The position numbers and the translations under genes were made by a program. A stretch of 64,000 nt of DNA from Sphingomonas populi. GTDB lineage: Bacteria; Pseudomonadota; Alphaproteobacteria; Sphingomonadales; Sphingomonadaceae. The stretch lies in NCBI RefSeq assembly GCF_004208535.1, contig NZ_SGIS01000002.1:124001-188000 (forward strand), written 5' to 3'. The notes beneath the pieces are model-generated. The model searched no databases and had not been told where the DNA came from. It saw nothing but the letters and a program-made list of their open reading frames with translations. Shown piece after piece: positions 37,025-45,191 of the stretch (positions are counted from its first letter, which is position 1; every line of letters begins with the position of its first letter).

Positions 37025-37693
37025 TCATCCCCACCGCCGCTCGCGAAACCACTTGGTAATCACATACTTGGTGCCCGCGCGCACCTTCATGCCGTGGTGG
37101 ATCGTCGCCGGGTTGAGCGTGCCGTCCGCGCGGCGGTTGTTCCACAAGATGAGCTTGCCGGTCTCGGGCTGGATGATCTTGTCGATCGCCTTGAAGCGCG
37201 TCGCGCCGCCGGCTTCGGGCGCGTTGAGATAGATCATCGCGGTCCAGGTGCGATTGCCGGCGACGCCGCAGAACCGCTCGAAGTCGATGCCGGTCGGCGT
37301 GAAATAGTCGGTATGCGGTTTGAACTCCTGGCCGACCGCATAGCGTTGCCCTTGCATCGGCTCGCCATGTGCGCCGTCGAGTCCGGTCAGCGCGAGCAGC
37401 TTCGCCTCGACTGCGGCCACCAGCGGATCGGCGGCATCGAGATCGCCGGTCTCGCTGGTGCGATAGCGCGAATCGCCGTCGTGGTCGGTCAGGGTGGATG
37501 GCCGGCGCACCGCGTCGATCCGCGCGCACAGCGCCGCGCAGGTTTCCGCGTCGAGGAAGTGCCGGCGCAGGAACAGCATAACCTTCGGGTTCGGCACGCG
37601 CTGCACCTCAGGCTGCGCGGCAAGATGCGCGGCGATCCCGGCCGAGGGTTCGCCGGAGCCGAAGCGGGGTACGGGGGGATCGATCGTGTGCAT
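37025..37693 (-). CDS. 2-oxoglutarate and Fe(II)-dependent dioxygenase (prolyl 4-hydroxylase-like)
   Basis: This 222-residue protein has a C-terminal double-stranded beta-helix oxygenase domain with iron ligands H127 and D129 (FKPHTDYF) and H199 or H200, and a 2-oxoglutarate-binding basic residue near K209. SRYRTSETGDL and YLNAPEAGGATRF are typical of P4H-like enzymes. It would hydroxylate prolines or a related substrate in the cytoplasm; the target is unknown. The start is the ATG at 37693; the longer open frame lacks similarity. It diverges from the gsp operon. Confidence 0.88.
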   Translation of the reverse strand: MHTIDPPVPRFGSGEPSAGIAAHLAAQPEVQRVPNPKVMLFLRRHFLDAETCAALCARIDAVRRPSTLTDHDGDSRYRTSETGDLDAADPLVAAVEAKLLALTGLDGAHGEPMQGQRYAVGQEFKPHTDYFTPTGIDFERFCGVAGNRTWTAMIYLNAPEAGGATRFKAIDKIIQPETGKLILWNNRRADGTLNPATIHHGMKVRAGTKYVITKWFRERRWG

Positions 37694-37829
37694 GGTCCGT
37701 GCGCTGTAGCCAAAAGCACACGCCGCCTGCCAGTGTGCGGCGCACACGCGGAAAAGGTTCACACGATCGCCCCGGGACTGTAACACGCTGTCCCTAGCGG
37801 TACGGCGGGTGCCGGGGTGGATTTTTGGA

Positions 37830-38660
37830 ATGCGATTGGTTCTCGATCCGCGCGCCCGGGCGCTGTTGCGCCGGCTGCCCCGGGTCACGGTCTATTCGGC
37901 GGCCGAACTGGCGCTGATCGCGGTGCTGGCGGTGCAATGCGCGCGGCTGGTGTGGGCGGTGGTGACGCCGGTCGCGCCGCTCGGCGACTGGCGGCCCGTC
38001 GGAGTCTCGGTGCCCGGCGCGCCGGGGGACGTGCTGCGCAGCTTCGATCCGTTCTTCCGCCTCTCGGGCGGCGACGCGCAACCGTCGACCGTCACCTCGC
38101 TCCAGTTGACGTTGTTCGGTACGCGGATCGACGGCGCGATGGGCGGCGGCTCGGCGATCATCGCCGGGCCGGACGGCGTCCAGAAGAGCATCGCGGTCGG
38201 GCAGGAGGTCGCACCCGGCGCGACGCTCAAGGCGGTCGCGTTCGATCACGTCACGATCGACCGTGGCGGTGCGACCGAAGAGCTGTTCCTCGCGCAAGGC
38301 GATGCCGGCAGCACACCGCCGCCAGCCCCGCTGCCGCCCTCCGCGCCGCTGTTAACGCCGGGTGCGCAGCCGACCGGCCTCACGCTTTCGCAGCTTCGCG
38401 CCGAAACCGGCATCATCCCACGTGTCGATGGCGGGCGCGTGAGCGGTCTCGTCGTGCGGCCGCAGGGCGGCGCGACCGCGTTCCGTCAGGCGGGCCTGCG
38501 CGACGGTGATGTCGTCACCGCGATCAACGGCCGGCCGGTCAGCGGGGCTGGCGATCTCGAACGTCTCGGCGGGCAACTCGCCGGCGGCGGCACCCTCTCG
38601 ATTACGGTCGAACGCGGCAGCCAGACGCTGCCGCTCGCCATCACGATAGCAGGTCCATGA
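37830..38660 (+). CDS. gspC: type II secretion system protein GspC
   Basis: GspC is an inner-membrane anchor that links the cytoplasmic and periplasmic platform to the secretin. The 276-residue protein has one TM helix near residues 22-45, a homology-region domain (LTLFGTRIDG, IAVGQEV), a Pro-rich linker and a C-terminal PDZ domain (GLVVRPQGGATAFRQAGLRD, then NGRPV). The ATG at 37830 is preferred; GTG 37809 is possible. It is the first gene of the gspC-N operon and overlaps gspD by ATGA. Confidence 0.93.
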   Translation: MRLVLDPRARALLRRLPRVTVYSAAELALIAVLAVQCARLVWAVVTPVAPLGDWRPVGVSVPGAPGDVLRSFDPFFRLSGGDAQPSTVTSLQLTLFGTRIDGAMGGGSAIIAGPDGVQKSIAVGQEVAPGATLKAVAFDHVTIDRGGATEELFLAQGDAGSTPPPAPLPPSAPLLTPGAQPTGLTLSQLRAETGIIPRVDGGRVSGLVVRPQGGATAFRQAGLRDGDVVTAINGRPVSGAGDLERLGGQLAGGGTLSITVERGSQTLPLAITIAGP

Positions 38661-40867
38661 ACAAACTGATCCTTGCCCCGCTGCTCGCGCTCGCCTGCGT
38701 CGGTCCGATCGCCGCGCAGACGACGATGAACGTGCGCGATGCCGATGTCCGCGCCTTCATCGCCGATGCCGCGCGGGTGACCGGGCGGACCTTCATCATC
38801 GACGCGCGCGTGCAGGGCAAGGTGACGGTCGTCACCGACCGACCGCTGTCGCGTTCCGAATATTTCGAGGTGTTCCTTTCGACGTTGCGCGCCAACGGCC
38901 TCGTCGCGGTGCCGACCTCGAACGGCGCGTTCCGCATCCAACCGATCGACAACGCCGCATCGCAGCCGAGCCGGGTCGGCACCAATGGCGCGGCGCGCAA
39001 CAGCCTCGTCACCGAGATCGTGCGGCTGCGCGCGATCGACGCCGCCTCGGCGGTCGATACGGTGCGCGGGCTCGTCAGCACGCAAGGCTCGGTGACGGCG
39101 AATCGCGGCGGTAATTCGGTGGTGATCGTCGATTTCGCCGATAACGTGCGCCGCGTCCGCGAAGTGCTGCGCCGGATCGACACCGACAACGCTTCCACCC
39201 GCGTGATCGCACTCAAGAACGCCGGCGCGCGCGAGATCGCCACCGCCTTGCAGGCGCTGGCCGGGCAGACGAGCGGCGGCGGATCGGCGCAACCCGGCAG
39301 CCCTTCGGCAGTGAGCGTCGTCGCGGTTACCAGTTCGAACGCGGTGGCGCTGCGTGGCGATGCGGCGAGCGTCGCACGGCTGGCGGCGGTCGCGCAGGAT
39401 CTCGATGCGCGCGCCAAGAACGGCACCGAGATCAAGGTGATCTTCCTCGAAAACGCCGATGCCGAGCAAATGCTGCCGGTGCTCCAGCAACTCGTCGGCC
39501 AAGCGCCGACGCCGGTGCAGACCCAGCAGCTTTCGCAATCGACCTTCGGCGGCACCAGCGGCAGCGGATCGAGCGGATTCGGCGCCGGTACGCCCAACAC
39601 CAACATCGTCCCTCCACAGAACCAGCCGGTGCAGGCTGGGACCGCACCGACGCAAGCTGCGGTCACCGCCGAGGGTGGCAAGACCGCCGCTGTCGTCACG
39701 CGCTTCGCCGGTGCCAATGCGATCGTCATCGCCGCGCCCGCCGAGGTGCAGCGGCAATTGTCCGAAGTGGTGCGCCAGCTCGATACGCGGCGCGAACAGG
39801 TGCTGGTCGAGGCGATCGTCGCCGAAGTGTCGGATGCAACCGCAAGCAAGCTCGGCGTCCAGTTCCTCCTCGCCGGGCTGCCGGGCAGTGGCGTGCCGAC
39901 CTTCGCGACCAGTTACAGCAATTCCGCGCCCAATCTGCTGACCATCGCCGGCGCGGTCGGCGCTCGCTCGCTCGCTACCACCACGACTACGGTCAACGGC
40001 AACACCACCGTTACCACCACCAACAACGCGGTGAGCGATACGCTCGCCCAGTCCGCGCTCTCCTCCATCCTCGGCGCCACCGGCGGGTTCGGCGGCGGCG
40101 CGTTCAACATCGGCAAGAACGCGATCTTCGGCGCGATCATCAACGCGGTGAAGTCCGACACCACTTCCAACCTGCTGCAAGCGCCATCGCTGACCACGCT
40201 CGACAATCAGGAAGCGCGAATCCTCGTCGGGCAGGAGATTCCGGTCACGACGGGGCAGGCGCTCAGCCAGAATTTCGACAACGCCTTCCGCACCGTCCAG
40301 CGCGAGAACGTCGGCATTCAGTTGCAGGTCCGCCCGCAGGTCAATTCGAGCGGATCGATCAAGCTGATCCTGCATCAACAGGTCAGCTCGATCGCGGGGC
40401 CGGTCTCCAGCGACAACAGCGACCTGATCCTCAACAAGCGCGAGGTCGAGACGACGATGACGGTCGATGACGGCCAGATCGCCATCATCGGCGGGCTGCT
40501 CAGCGACGACGAGCGCCGCACGATCGAGAAGGTGCCGCTGCTCGGCGACATTCCCGCGCTCGGCCAGTTGTTCCGCTCCAAGGCGAAGCAGCGCACCAAG
40601 ACCAATTTGATGATTTTCATCCGCCCGACCGTGTTGCGCACGCCGGAGGACACGCAGCGCCTCACCGCGCAGCGCTACGGCTATCTGCGGCTCCAACAGG
40701 GCCAGCAGAACCCGGTCGATGAGCCGTCGATCGACCAACTGGTGCGCGATTACATGGGCGCGGCCCCGCCAATCCCGAGCGCGCCGGTGCCCGGCAACAT
40801 CGAAGACCCGCGCATCGGCGTGCCGGTGGTGCGCAACTCGACTCAGATCGTCCGACCGGAGAAATGA
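38657..40867 (+). CDS. gspD: type II secretion system secretin GspD
   Basis: GspD forms the outer-membrane channel of the type II system. The 736-residue protein has a signal peptide (about 1-20), an N0 domain from about residue 22 (MNVRDADVRAFIADAARVTG), three N1-N3 ring domains with a low-complexity insert around 285-330, and the C-terminal secretin domain (NQEARILVGQEIPVTTGQ, VGIQLQVRPQV, NLMIFIRPTV). No lipobox and no pilotin gene are present locally. It overlaps both neighbours by four bases. Confidence 0.95.
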   Translation: MNKLILAPLLALACVGPIAAQTTMNVRDADVRAFIADAARVTGRTFIIDARVQGKVTVVTDRPLSRSEYFEVFLSTLRANGLVAVPTSNGAFRIQPIDNAASQPSRVGTNGAARNSLVTEIVRLRAIDAASAVDTVRGLVSTQGSVTANRGGNSVVIVDFADNVRRVREVLRRIDTDNASTRVIALKNAGAREIATALQALAGQTSGGGSAQPGSPSAVSVVAVTSSNAVALRGDAASVARLAAVAQDLDARAKNGTEIKVIFLENADAEQMLPVLQQLVGQAPTPVQTQQLSQSTFGGTSGSGSSGFGAGTPNTNIVPPQNQPVQAGTAPTQAAVTAEGGKTAAVVTRFAGANAIVIAAPAEVQRQLSEVVRQLDTRREQVLVEAIVAEVSDATASKLGVQFLLAGLPGSGVPTFATSYSNSAPNLLTIAGAVGARSLATTTTTVNGNTTVTTTNNAVSDTLAQSALSSILGATGGFGGGAFNIGKNAIFGAIINAVKSDTTSNLLQAPSLTTLDNQEARILVGQEIPVTTGQALSQNFDNAFRTVQRENVGIQLQVRPQVNSSGSIKLILHQQVSSIAGPVSSDNSDLILNKREVETTMTVDDGQIAIIGGLLSDDERRTIEKVPLLGDIPALGQLFRSKAKQRTKTNLMIFIRPTVLRTPEDTQRLTAQRYGYLRLQQGQQNPVDEPSIDQLVRDYMGAAPPIPSAPVPGNIEDPRIGVPVVRNSTQIVRPEK

Positions 40868-42432
40868 CGATGGACTCGGTGCTCGACCTTGCCGAACCCG
40901 CACCGCTGCCCGCCGGCATCGTCTCCATCCCCTATGCGTTCGCGCGGCGCTTCGGCGTGGTGCTCGGCGGTGCCGTGGACGGGCATCTCTCGGTCGCGAT
41001 GCGCGAGGGTGGCGATCCCAAGGTGCTGCTCGAACTACGCCGGCATCTCGCCCAGCCGTTCGATATCGGCATCGTGCCGGCGGATGCGTTCGATCGCCTG
41101 CTGTCCGATCGTTACGCGATGGACGGGCAGGCGGCGGCGATGGCGGCGGGCGGGATCGGCATGGCGGGCGAGCTCGACATCCTCGCCGGTGATTTGCCCA
41201 CCGCCGACGATCTGCTCGACACCGCTGACGATGCGCCCGCGATCCGGCTCATCAACGGCATCATCGCCGATGCCGCGCGCAACGGCGTGTCGGACATCCA
41301 TATCGAACCCTATGAGACTGGCCTGGTCGTGCGGATGCGGATCGATGGGGTGCTGCGCGAGACGCTGCGCATGCCGCCGCATGTCGCGCCGGTGGTGGTC
41401 AGCCGCGTCAAGGTGATGGCGCGGCTCGACATCGCCGAGCGGCGCATCCCGCAGGACGGTCGCATCGGGCTGACGTTGGGGGGCAAGCTGCTCGACGTGC
41501 GCGTCTCGACCTTGCCGAGCCGCGCGGGCGAGCGGGTCGTGTTGCGTATCCTCGACAAGGAGAATGCCGGCATCACGCTCGACGTGCTCGGCATGACCGA
41601 GGCGATGAATGCGATGCTCAAGGCCACGCTGACCGAGCCGAACGGCATCGTCCTCGTCACCGGGCCGACCGGATCGGGCAAGACCACGACACTCTACGCC
41701 GCGTTGCGCCTGCTCAACGACGGCACCCGCAATATCCTGACGGTGGAAGACCCGGTCGAATATGCGGTCGATGGCGTTGGCCAGACGCAGGTCAACCCCA
41801 AGGTCGGCCTCACCTTCGCGGCGGGCTTGCGCGCGATCCTCCGGCAAGACCCCGACGTGGTGATGGTCGGCGAAATCCGCGACCGCGAGACCGCCGAGAT
41901 CGCGGTCCAAGCCTCGCTGACCGGGCATCTCGTGCTGTCGACCGTCCACACCAACGACGCGGTCGGCGCGATCACCCGCATGCGCGATATGAAGATCGAG
42001 CCGTTCCTGCTCGCCTCGACGCTGCGCGCGGTGATCGCGCAGCGGCTGGTGCGGCGCTTGTGCGAGCACTGCCGGCGGCCGGTGCAGGCGTCGGGATCGG
42101 TGTCGGCGTTGCTCGGCTTCGATACCGGCACGGTCGTCTATGAGGCGGTCGGCTGCGACGAGTGTAGCCACAGCGGCTTCAAGGGCCGGATAGGCGTGTT
42201 CGAGGCGGTACGGATCGACGAGACCTTACGCCGCCTCATCAACGACGGCGGCGACGAATCGCTGATCGCGCGCCATGCGTTCCTCCACGCGCAGAACCTT
42301 GGCGCGGCGGCGCGGCAATTGGTGCGCGAGGGCAAAACCACGCCGGAGGAGGCGGTACGCGTGTCGCGGCGTGATATGGCGGATGTCGAAGCGCCGCTGC
42401 TGCCTGAAGCTGAGGTCGCTGGCCGTGACTAA
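40864..42432 (+). CDS. gspE: type II secretion system ATPase GspE
   Basis: GspE is the hexameric ATPase that powers pseudopilus assembly. The 522-residue protein has an N-terminal domain for GspL contact, Walker A GPTGSGKTTTLYA, the Asp box, Walker B VVMVGEIRDRETA and a C4 zinc module (CEHCRRP and CDECSHSG). The ATG at 40864 overlaps the gspD stop. The 137-base space to gspF is filled by a nested palindromic repeat, the only sizeable gap in the operon. Confidence 0.96.
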   Translation: MTMDSVLDLAEPAPLPAGIVSIPYAFARRFGVVLGGAVDGHLSVAMREGGDPKVLLELRRHLAQPFDIGIVPADAFDRLLSDRYAMDGQAAAMAAGGIGMAGELDILAGDLPTADDLLDTADDAPAIRLINGIIADAARNGVSDIHIEPYETGLVVRMRIDGVLRETLRMPPHVAPVVVSRVKVMARLDIAERRIPQDGRIGLTLGGKLLDVRVSTLPSRAGERVVLRILDKENAGITLDVLGMTEAMNAMLKATLTEPNGIVLVTGPTGSGKTTTLYAALRLLNDGTRNILTVEDPVEYAVDGVGQTQVNPKVGLTFAAGLRAILRQDPDVVMVGEIRDRETAEIAVQASLTGHLVLSTVHTNDAVGAITRMRDMKIEPFLLASTLRAVIAQRLVRRLCEHCRRPVQASGSVSALLGFDTGTVVYEAVGCDECSHSGFKGRIGVFEAVRIDETLRRLINDGGDESLIARHAFLHAQNLGAAARQLVREGKTTPEEAVRVSRRDMADVEAPLLPEAEVAGRD

Positions 42433-42443
42433 CGCGCAACCTG

Positions 42444-42549
42444 CTCCCCTCCCTGAAAGGGAGGGGCTGGGGGTGGGTCGGCTCACGAGGAAACGCCTCG
42501 GTTGCCGCAACCCGACCCACCCCCGACCCCTCCCTTTCAGGGAGGGGAG
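42444..42549. repeat. nested inverted repeat between gspE and gspF
   Basis: Arm 42444-42481 (CTCCCCTCCCTGAAAGGGAG plus a GGGGTGGGTCGG-type extension) is inverted at 42512-42549. Each arm contains its own hairpin around GAAA or TTTC. The whole can fold into a long stem of about 38 bp with a 30-base loop. This CCCTCCCTTTCAGGGAGGG-type element is, from memory, common in sphingomonad genomes. Confidence 0.85.
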
Positions 42550-42569
42550 TAGTAGAAGAAGGGCTGGCC

Positions 42570-43796
42570 GTGCCTGACTTCGACTATCTCGTCATCGACA
42601 CAAAGGGCCGCGAGGTGCGGGGCCATGTCGCATCCCCCTCGATCGACGCCGCGCGCGCCACGCTCGATCGCAAGGGCCTGTACGTCCTAAAGCTCGAAGC
42701 CGGCGCGCCGCCGCCGCCACGCGGCAAGGCGTTGTTCTCCAACGTTCGCATCGGGCGGCGGCGGATGAACACCAAGCAGCTCACATTGTTTACGCGCCAG
42801 CTCGCCACGCTCAACCGCGTCTCGCCGCTTGAAGAGGCGCTCCGCACGATCACGCGGCAGACCGAGCAGGATCATGTCCGCGACATCGTCCATTCGGTCC
42901 ATGCCGGCGTGGTGGAGGGGCGTCGCCTCGCCGACTCGATGGCGCGCGAGCCGAAGAGCTTCCCGCCGCTGTACCGCGCGATGGTCGCGGCGGGCGAGCG
43001 ATCGGGCGCGCTGCCTGAAATCCTCGAACGGCTCTCCGCGCTGCTGGAGCGGCAGGCCGAGATCAACGGCAAGATCCTGACGACGCTCGCCTATCCGACC
43101 GTGCTCGCGCTGGTCGCGACCGCCGTCGTTACCGCGCTGATGATGTTCGTCGTGCCGCAGGTGGTCGAGCAGTTCGATACCGTCGGCCAGCAATTGCCTT
43201 TGCTGACGCGCCTCGTGATTGGCGTGTCGCACGCGCTGGTCGGCTGGTGGTGGCTGATCGTGCTGGTGATCGTGCTCGCCGGAATCGGCTTCTGGCAGGG
43301 CATGAAGCGCCCCGCGATCAAATACGCCTTCGACAGCCGGCTGTTGCGTTTTCCGTTGCTTGGCCGGCTGCTGCGCGATCTCCACGCCGCGCGGATGGCG
43401 CGCACGCTCGCGACGATGGTGGCGAGCCGCTTGCCGCTGCTCGACGGGCTGGTGTTGACCTCGGGCACGATCCACAACGCCCGGCTGCGCCGCGCGACCG
43501 ACGAGATCGTCGAGGCGATCCGTGGCGGCGGCAGCCTGTCGGCGGCGATGCTGCGCGCGGGCGTATTCCCGCCGCTGCTCACCTATCTCGTCGCGTCGGG
43601 CGAGGCGGCGGGGCAGCTCGACGAGATGCTCGCGCGCGCCGCCGACTATCTGGAGCGCGAGTTCGACCGCTTCACCGCGACCGCTTTGTCGCTGCTCGAA
43701 CCGCTCATCATCGTCGTGATGGGGGGCGTCGTCGCGACGATCGTGCTATCGATCCTGCTGCCGATCCTCCAGCTCAACACGCTGGCCGGCCAGTGA
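42570..43796 (+). CDS. gspF: type II secretion system inner-membrane protein GspF
   Basis: GspF is the polytopic platform protein. The 408-residue protein has two homologous T2SSF domains (about 70-190 and 270-395) with three TM segments (about 170-195, 220-245 and 375-400). FTRQLATLNRVSPLEEALRT and MVAAGERSGALPEIL are typical. The GTG start at 42570 follows GAAGGGC after the nested repeat. gspG follows after 16 bases. Confidence 0.94.
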   Translation: MPDFDYLVIDTKGREVRGHVASPSIDAARATLDRKGLYVLKLEAGAPPPPRGKALFSNVRIGRRRMNTKQLTLFTRQLATLNRVSPLEEALRTITRQTEQDHVRDIVHSVHAGVVEGRRLADSMAREPKSFPPLYRAMVAAGERSGALPEILERLSALLERQAEINGKILTTLAYPTVLALVATAVVTALMMFVVPQVVEQFDTVGQQLPLLTRLVIGVSHALVGWWWLIVLVIVLAGIGFWQGMKRPAIKYAFDSRLLRFPLLGRLLRDLHAARMARTLATMVASRLPLLDGLVLTSGTIHNARLRRATDEIVEAIRGGGSLSAAMLRAGVFPPLLTYLVASGEAAGQLDEMLARAADYLEREFDRFTATALSLLEPLIIVVMGGVVATIVLSILLPILQLNTLAGQ

Positions 43797-43812
43797 TCTC
43801 ATGAGGACCGAC

Positions 43813-44256
43813 ATGACCCGACCCCGCACCGTCAAACGCCGCCGCAAGCAGGACGGCTTTACCCTCGTGGAATTGATGGTGGTGATCGTCATCATCGGGC
43901 TGCTCGCCGCGATCGTCGTCATCAACGTCTTCCCGAGCGGCGACAAGGCGCGCATTACGCGCGCCAAGGCCGACATCGCCACGATCGAGCAAGCGCTCGA
44001 ACTCTACAAGCTCTCGAACGGCGCGTTTCCGTCGACGTCCGATGGCCTGAACGCGCTCGTCAACGCGCCGGCGGGCGGCGATCCGTCCAAATACCAGAAG
44101 GGCGGCTATCTCAAGAAGCTGCCGCTCGACCCCTGGAACAAACCCTATCTTTATGCCTCCCCCGGCCAGCACGGCGAGGCGGACGTCTGGACGCTCGGCG
44201 CCGACGGCAAGGATGGCGGCGAGGGCGTCGATGCCGATATCGGTAGCTGGGAGTAA
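43813..44256 (+). CDS. gspG: major pseudopilin GspG
   Basis: GspG is the main subunit of the periplasmic pseudopilus. The class III prepilin leader is basic and ends at G-FTLVELMVVIVIIGLLAA; E5 of the mature protein is present. The periplasmic domain has the calcium-binding C-terminal loop of GspG (LPLDPWNKPYLYASPGQHG, DGGEGVDADI). Start: ATG at 43813 has GAGGA at good spacing; the ATG at 43801 is an alternative. It overlaps gspH by 26 bases. Confidence 0.95.
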   Translation: MTRPRTVKRRRKQDGFTLVELMVVIVIIGLLAAIVVINVFPSGDKARITRAKADIATIEQALELYKLSNGAFPSTSDGLNALVNAPAGGDPSKYQKGGYLKKLPLDPWNKPYLYASPGQHGEADVWTLGADGKDGGEGVDADIGSWE

Positions 44257-44707
44257 CCGGAAGCCTGAGCGCGAGCAGGGCTTCACGCTGGTGGAGTTGA
44301 TGATCGTCGTCACCATCATCGGCCTCGCCTCGGCGGCGGTCGCGCTGAGCCTGCCCGATCCGCGCGGCCGGCTGACCGACGAGGCGGCGCGCTTCGCTTT
44401 GCGCGCCCGTGCGGCGCACGATCTCGCCATCGTGCAGGCGCGCCCGGTCAGCCTCTGGGTGACGCCGGTGGGCTACGGCTTCGAAGTGCGGCGCGACGGG
44501 GCATGGCAAGCGATGTCCGATAAGCCGCTGCAAGTGACGAAATGGGGCGCGGGCACGCAGGCGACCACCGGCATCGCCGGGCGCGACCGCGTGGTGTTCG
44601 ATTCGACCGGCATCGCCGACCGCCCTTTCGAACTGCGCCTGCTACGCGACGGCGAGGCCCGCGACGTGCATGTCGGTGCCGATGGGACGGTGCGGGTCGA
44701 TGGTTGA
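44231..44707 (+). CDS. gspH: minor pseudopilin GspH
   Basis: This 158-residue minor pseudopilin has a leader MPISVAGSNRKPEREQG followed by FTLVELMIVVTIIGLASAAV. The C-terminal domain is typical of GspH/FimT. The start ATG lies inside the end of gspG, so leader and gspG tail share bases in different frames. Its stop lies eight bases beyond the gspI start. GspH caps the side of the pseudopilus tip complex. Confidence 0.9.
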   Translation: MPISVAGSNRKPEREQGFTLVELMIVVTIIGLASAAVALSLPDPRGRLTDEAARFALRARAAHDLAIVQARPVSLWVTPVGYGFEVRRDGAWQAMSDKPLQVTKWGAGTQATTGIAGRDRVVFDSTGIADRPFELRLLRDGEARDVHVGADGTVRVDG

Positions 44708-45191
44708 TCGCGCAATCCGTTCGTCTCGAGCGAAGTCGAGGGACCGATCGGGCGCGCAGGTGTCTCGACTTCGCTCGACACGAACGGTTTGGGTATCGAT
44801 CATATCCCTCGACTTCGCTCGGGACGAACGGGGTTCGCGCGGCTTCACCCTCATCGAAATGATGGTCGCGCTTGCCGTGTTCGCGCTGGCCGCGCTCGCG
44901 CTGATCCGGCTCGAAGGCGCGACGATCCGGGGGGCTGGCATCCTCGATTCGACGCTGACCGGGCAGATCGTCGCGCGCAACGTCGCGATCGAGGCGGTGA
45001 CGGATGCGAAGCCGCCCACGCTCGGCATCGCCAGCGGCACCGAGCAGAATGGCGGCAAGGCATGGCGCTGGACGCGCAACGTCGCCGCGACGGGGGACTC
45101 GCGAATCCTCAAGATCGACGTGACTGTGACCGACGGTGATGGCCGCCCGGCGGGCAGGCTGACGATGATCCGGTCGGGGAGTGGATCGTGA
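44700..45191 (+). CDS. gspI: minor pseudopilin GspI with repeat-derived long leader
   Basis: GspI is the core of the pseudopilus tip complex. The mature part starts FTLIEMMVALAVFALAALAL. The leader before the cleavage glycine would be 48 residues, against the usual 6-20, and most of it is encoded by three copies of a TCGAGCGAAGTCGAG-type palindrome (44717-44831). An internal GTG at 44760 would shorten the leader to 28 residues. The start at 44700 overlaps gspH; the stop overlaps gspJ as GTGA. Confidence 0.88.
   Translation: MVDRAIRSSRAKSRDRSGAQVSRLRSTRTVWVSIISLDFARDERGSRGFTLIEMMVALAVFALAALALIRLEGATIRGAGILDSTLTGQIVARNVAIEAVTDAKPPTLGIASGTEQNGGKAWRWTRNVAATGDSRILKIDVTVTDGDGRPAGRLTMIRSGSGS
44717..44831. 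repeat. triple TCGAGCGAAGTCGAG-type palindrome inside gspI
   Basis: One unit in forward orientation (44717-44743) and two inverted units (44761-44787 and 44805-44831), each about 27 bases with flanking CGTTCG or CGAACGG. All three are read as coding sequence, giving the residues SSRAKSRD, SRLRSTRT and SLDFARDERG. Confidence 0.85.

Noticed and set aside
38486..40903. 805-codon minus-strand frame opposite gspD
   Set aside because: Shadow of the secretin gene; the gspC-gspD-gspE overlap chain on the plus strand is unambiguous.
42444..42549. Nested palindrome as a transposable insertion sequence
   Set aside because: No transposase frame and no target duplication; the size and layout fit a REP/BIME-like repeat.
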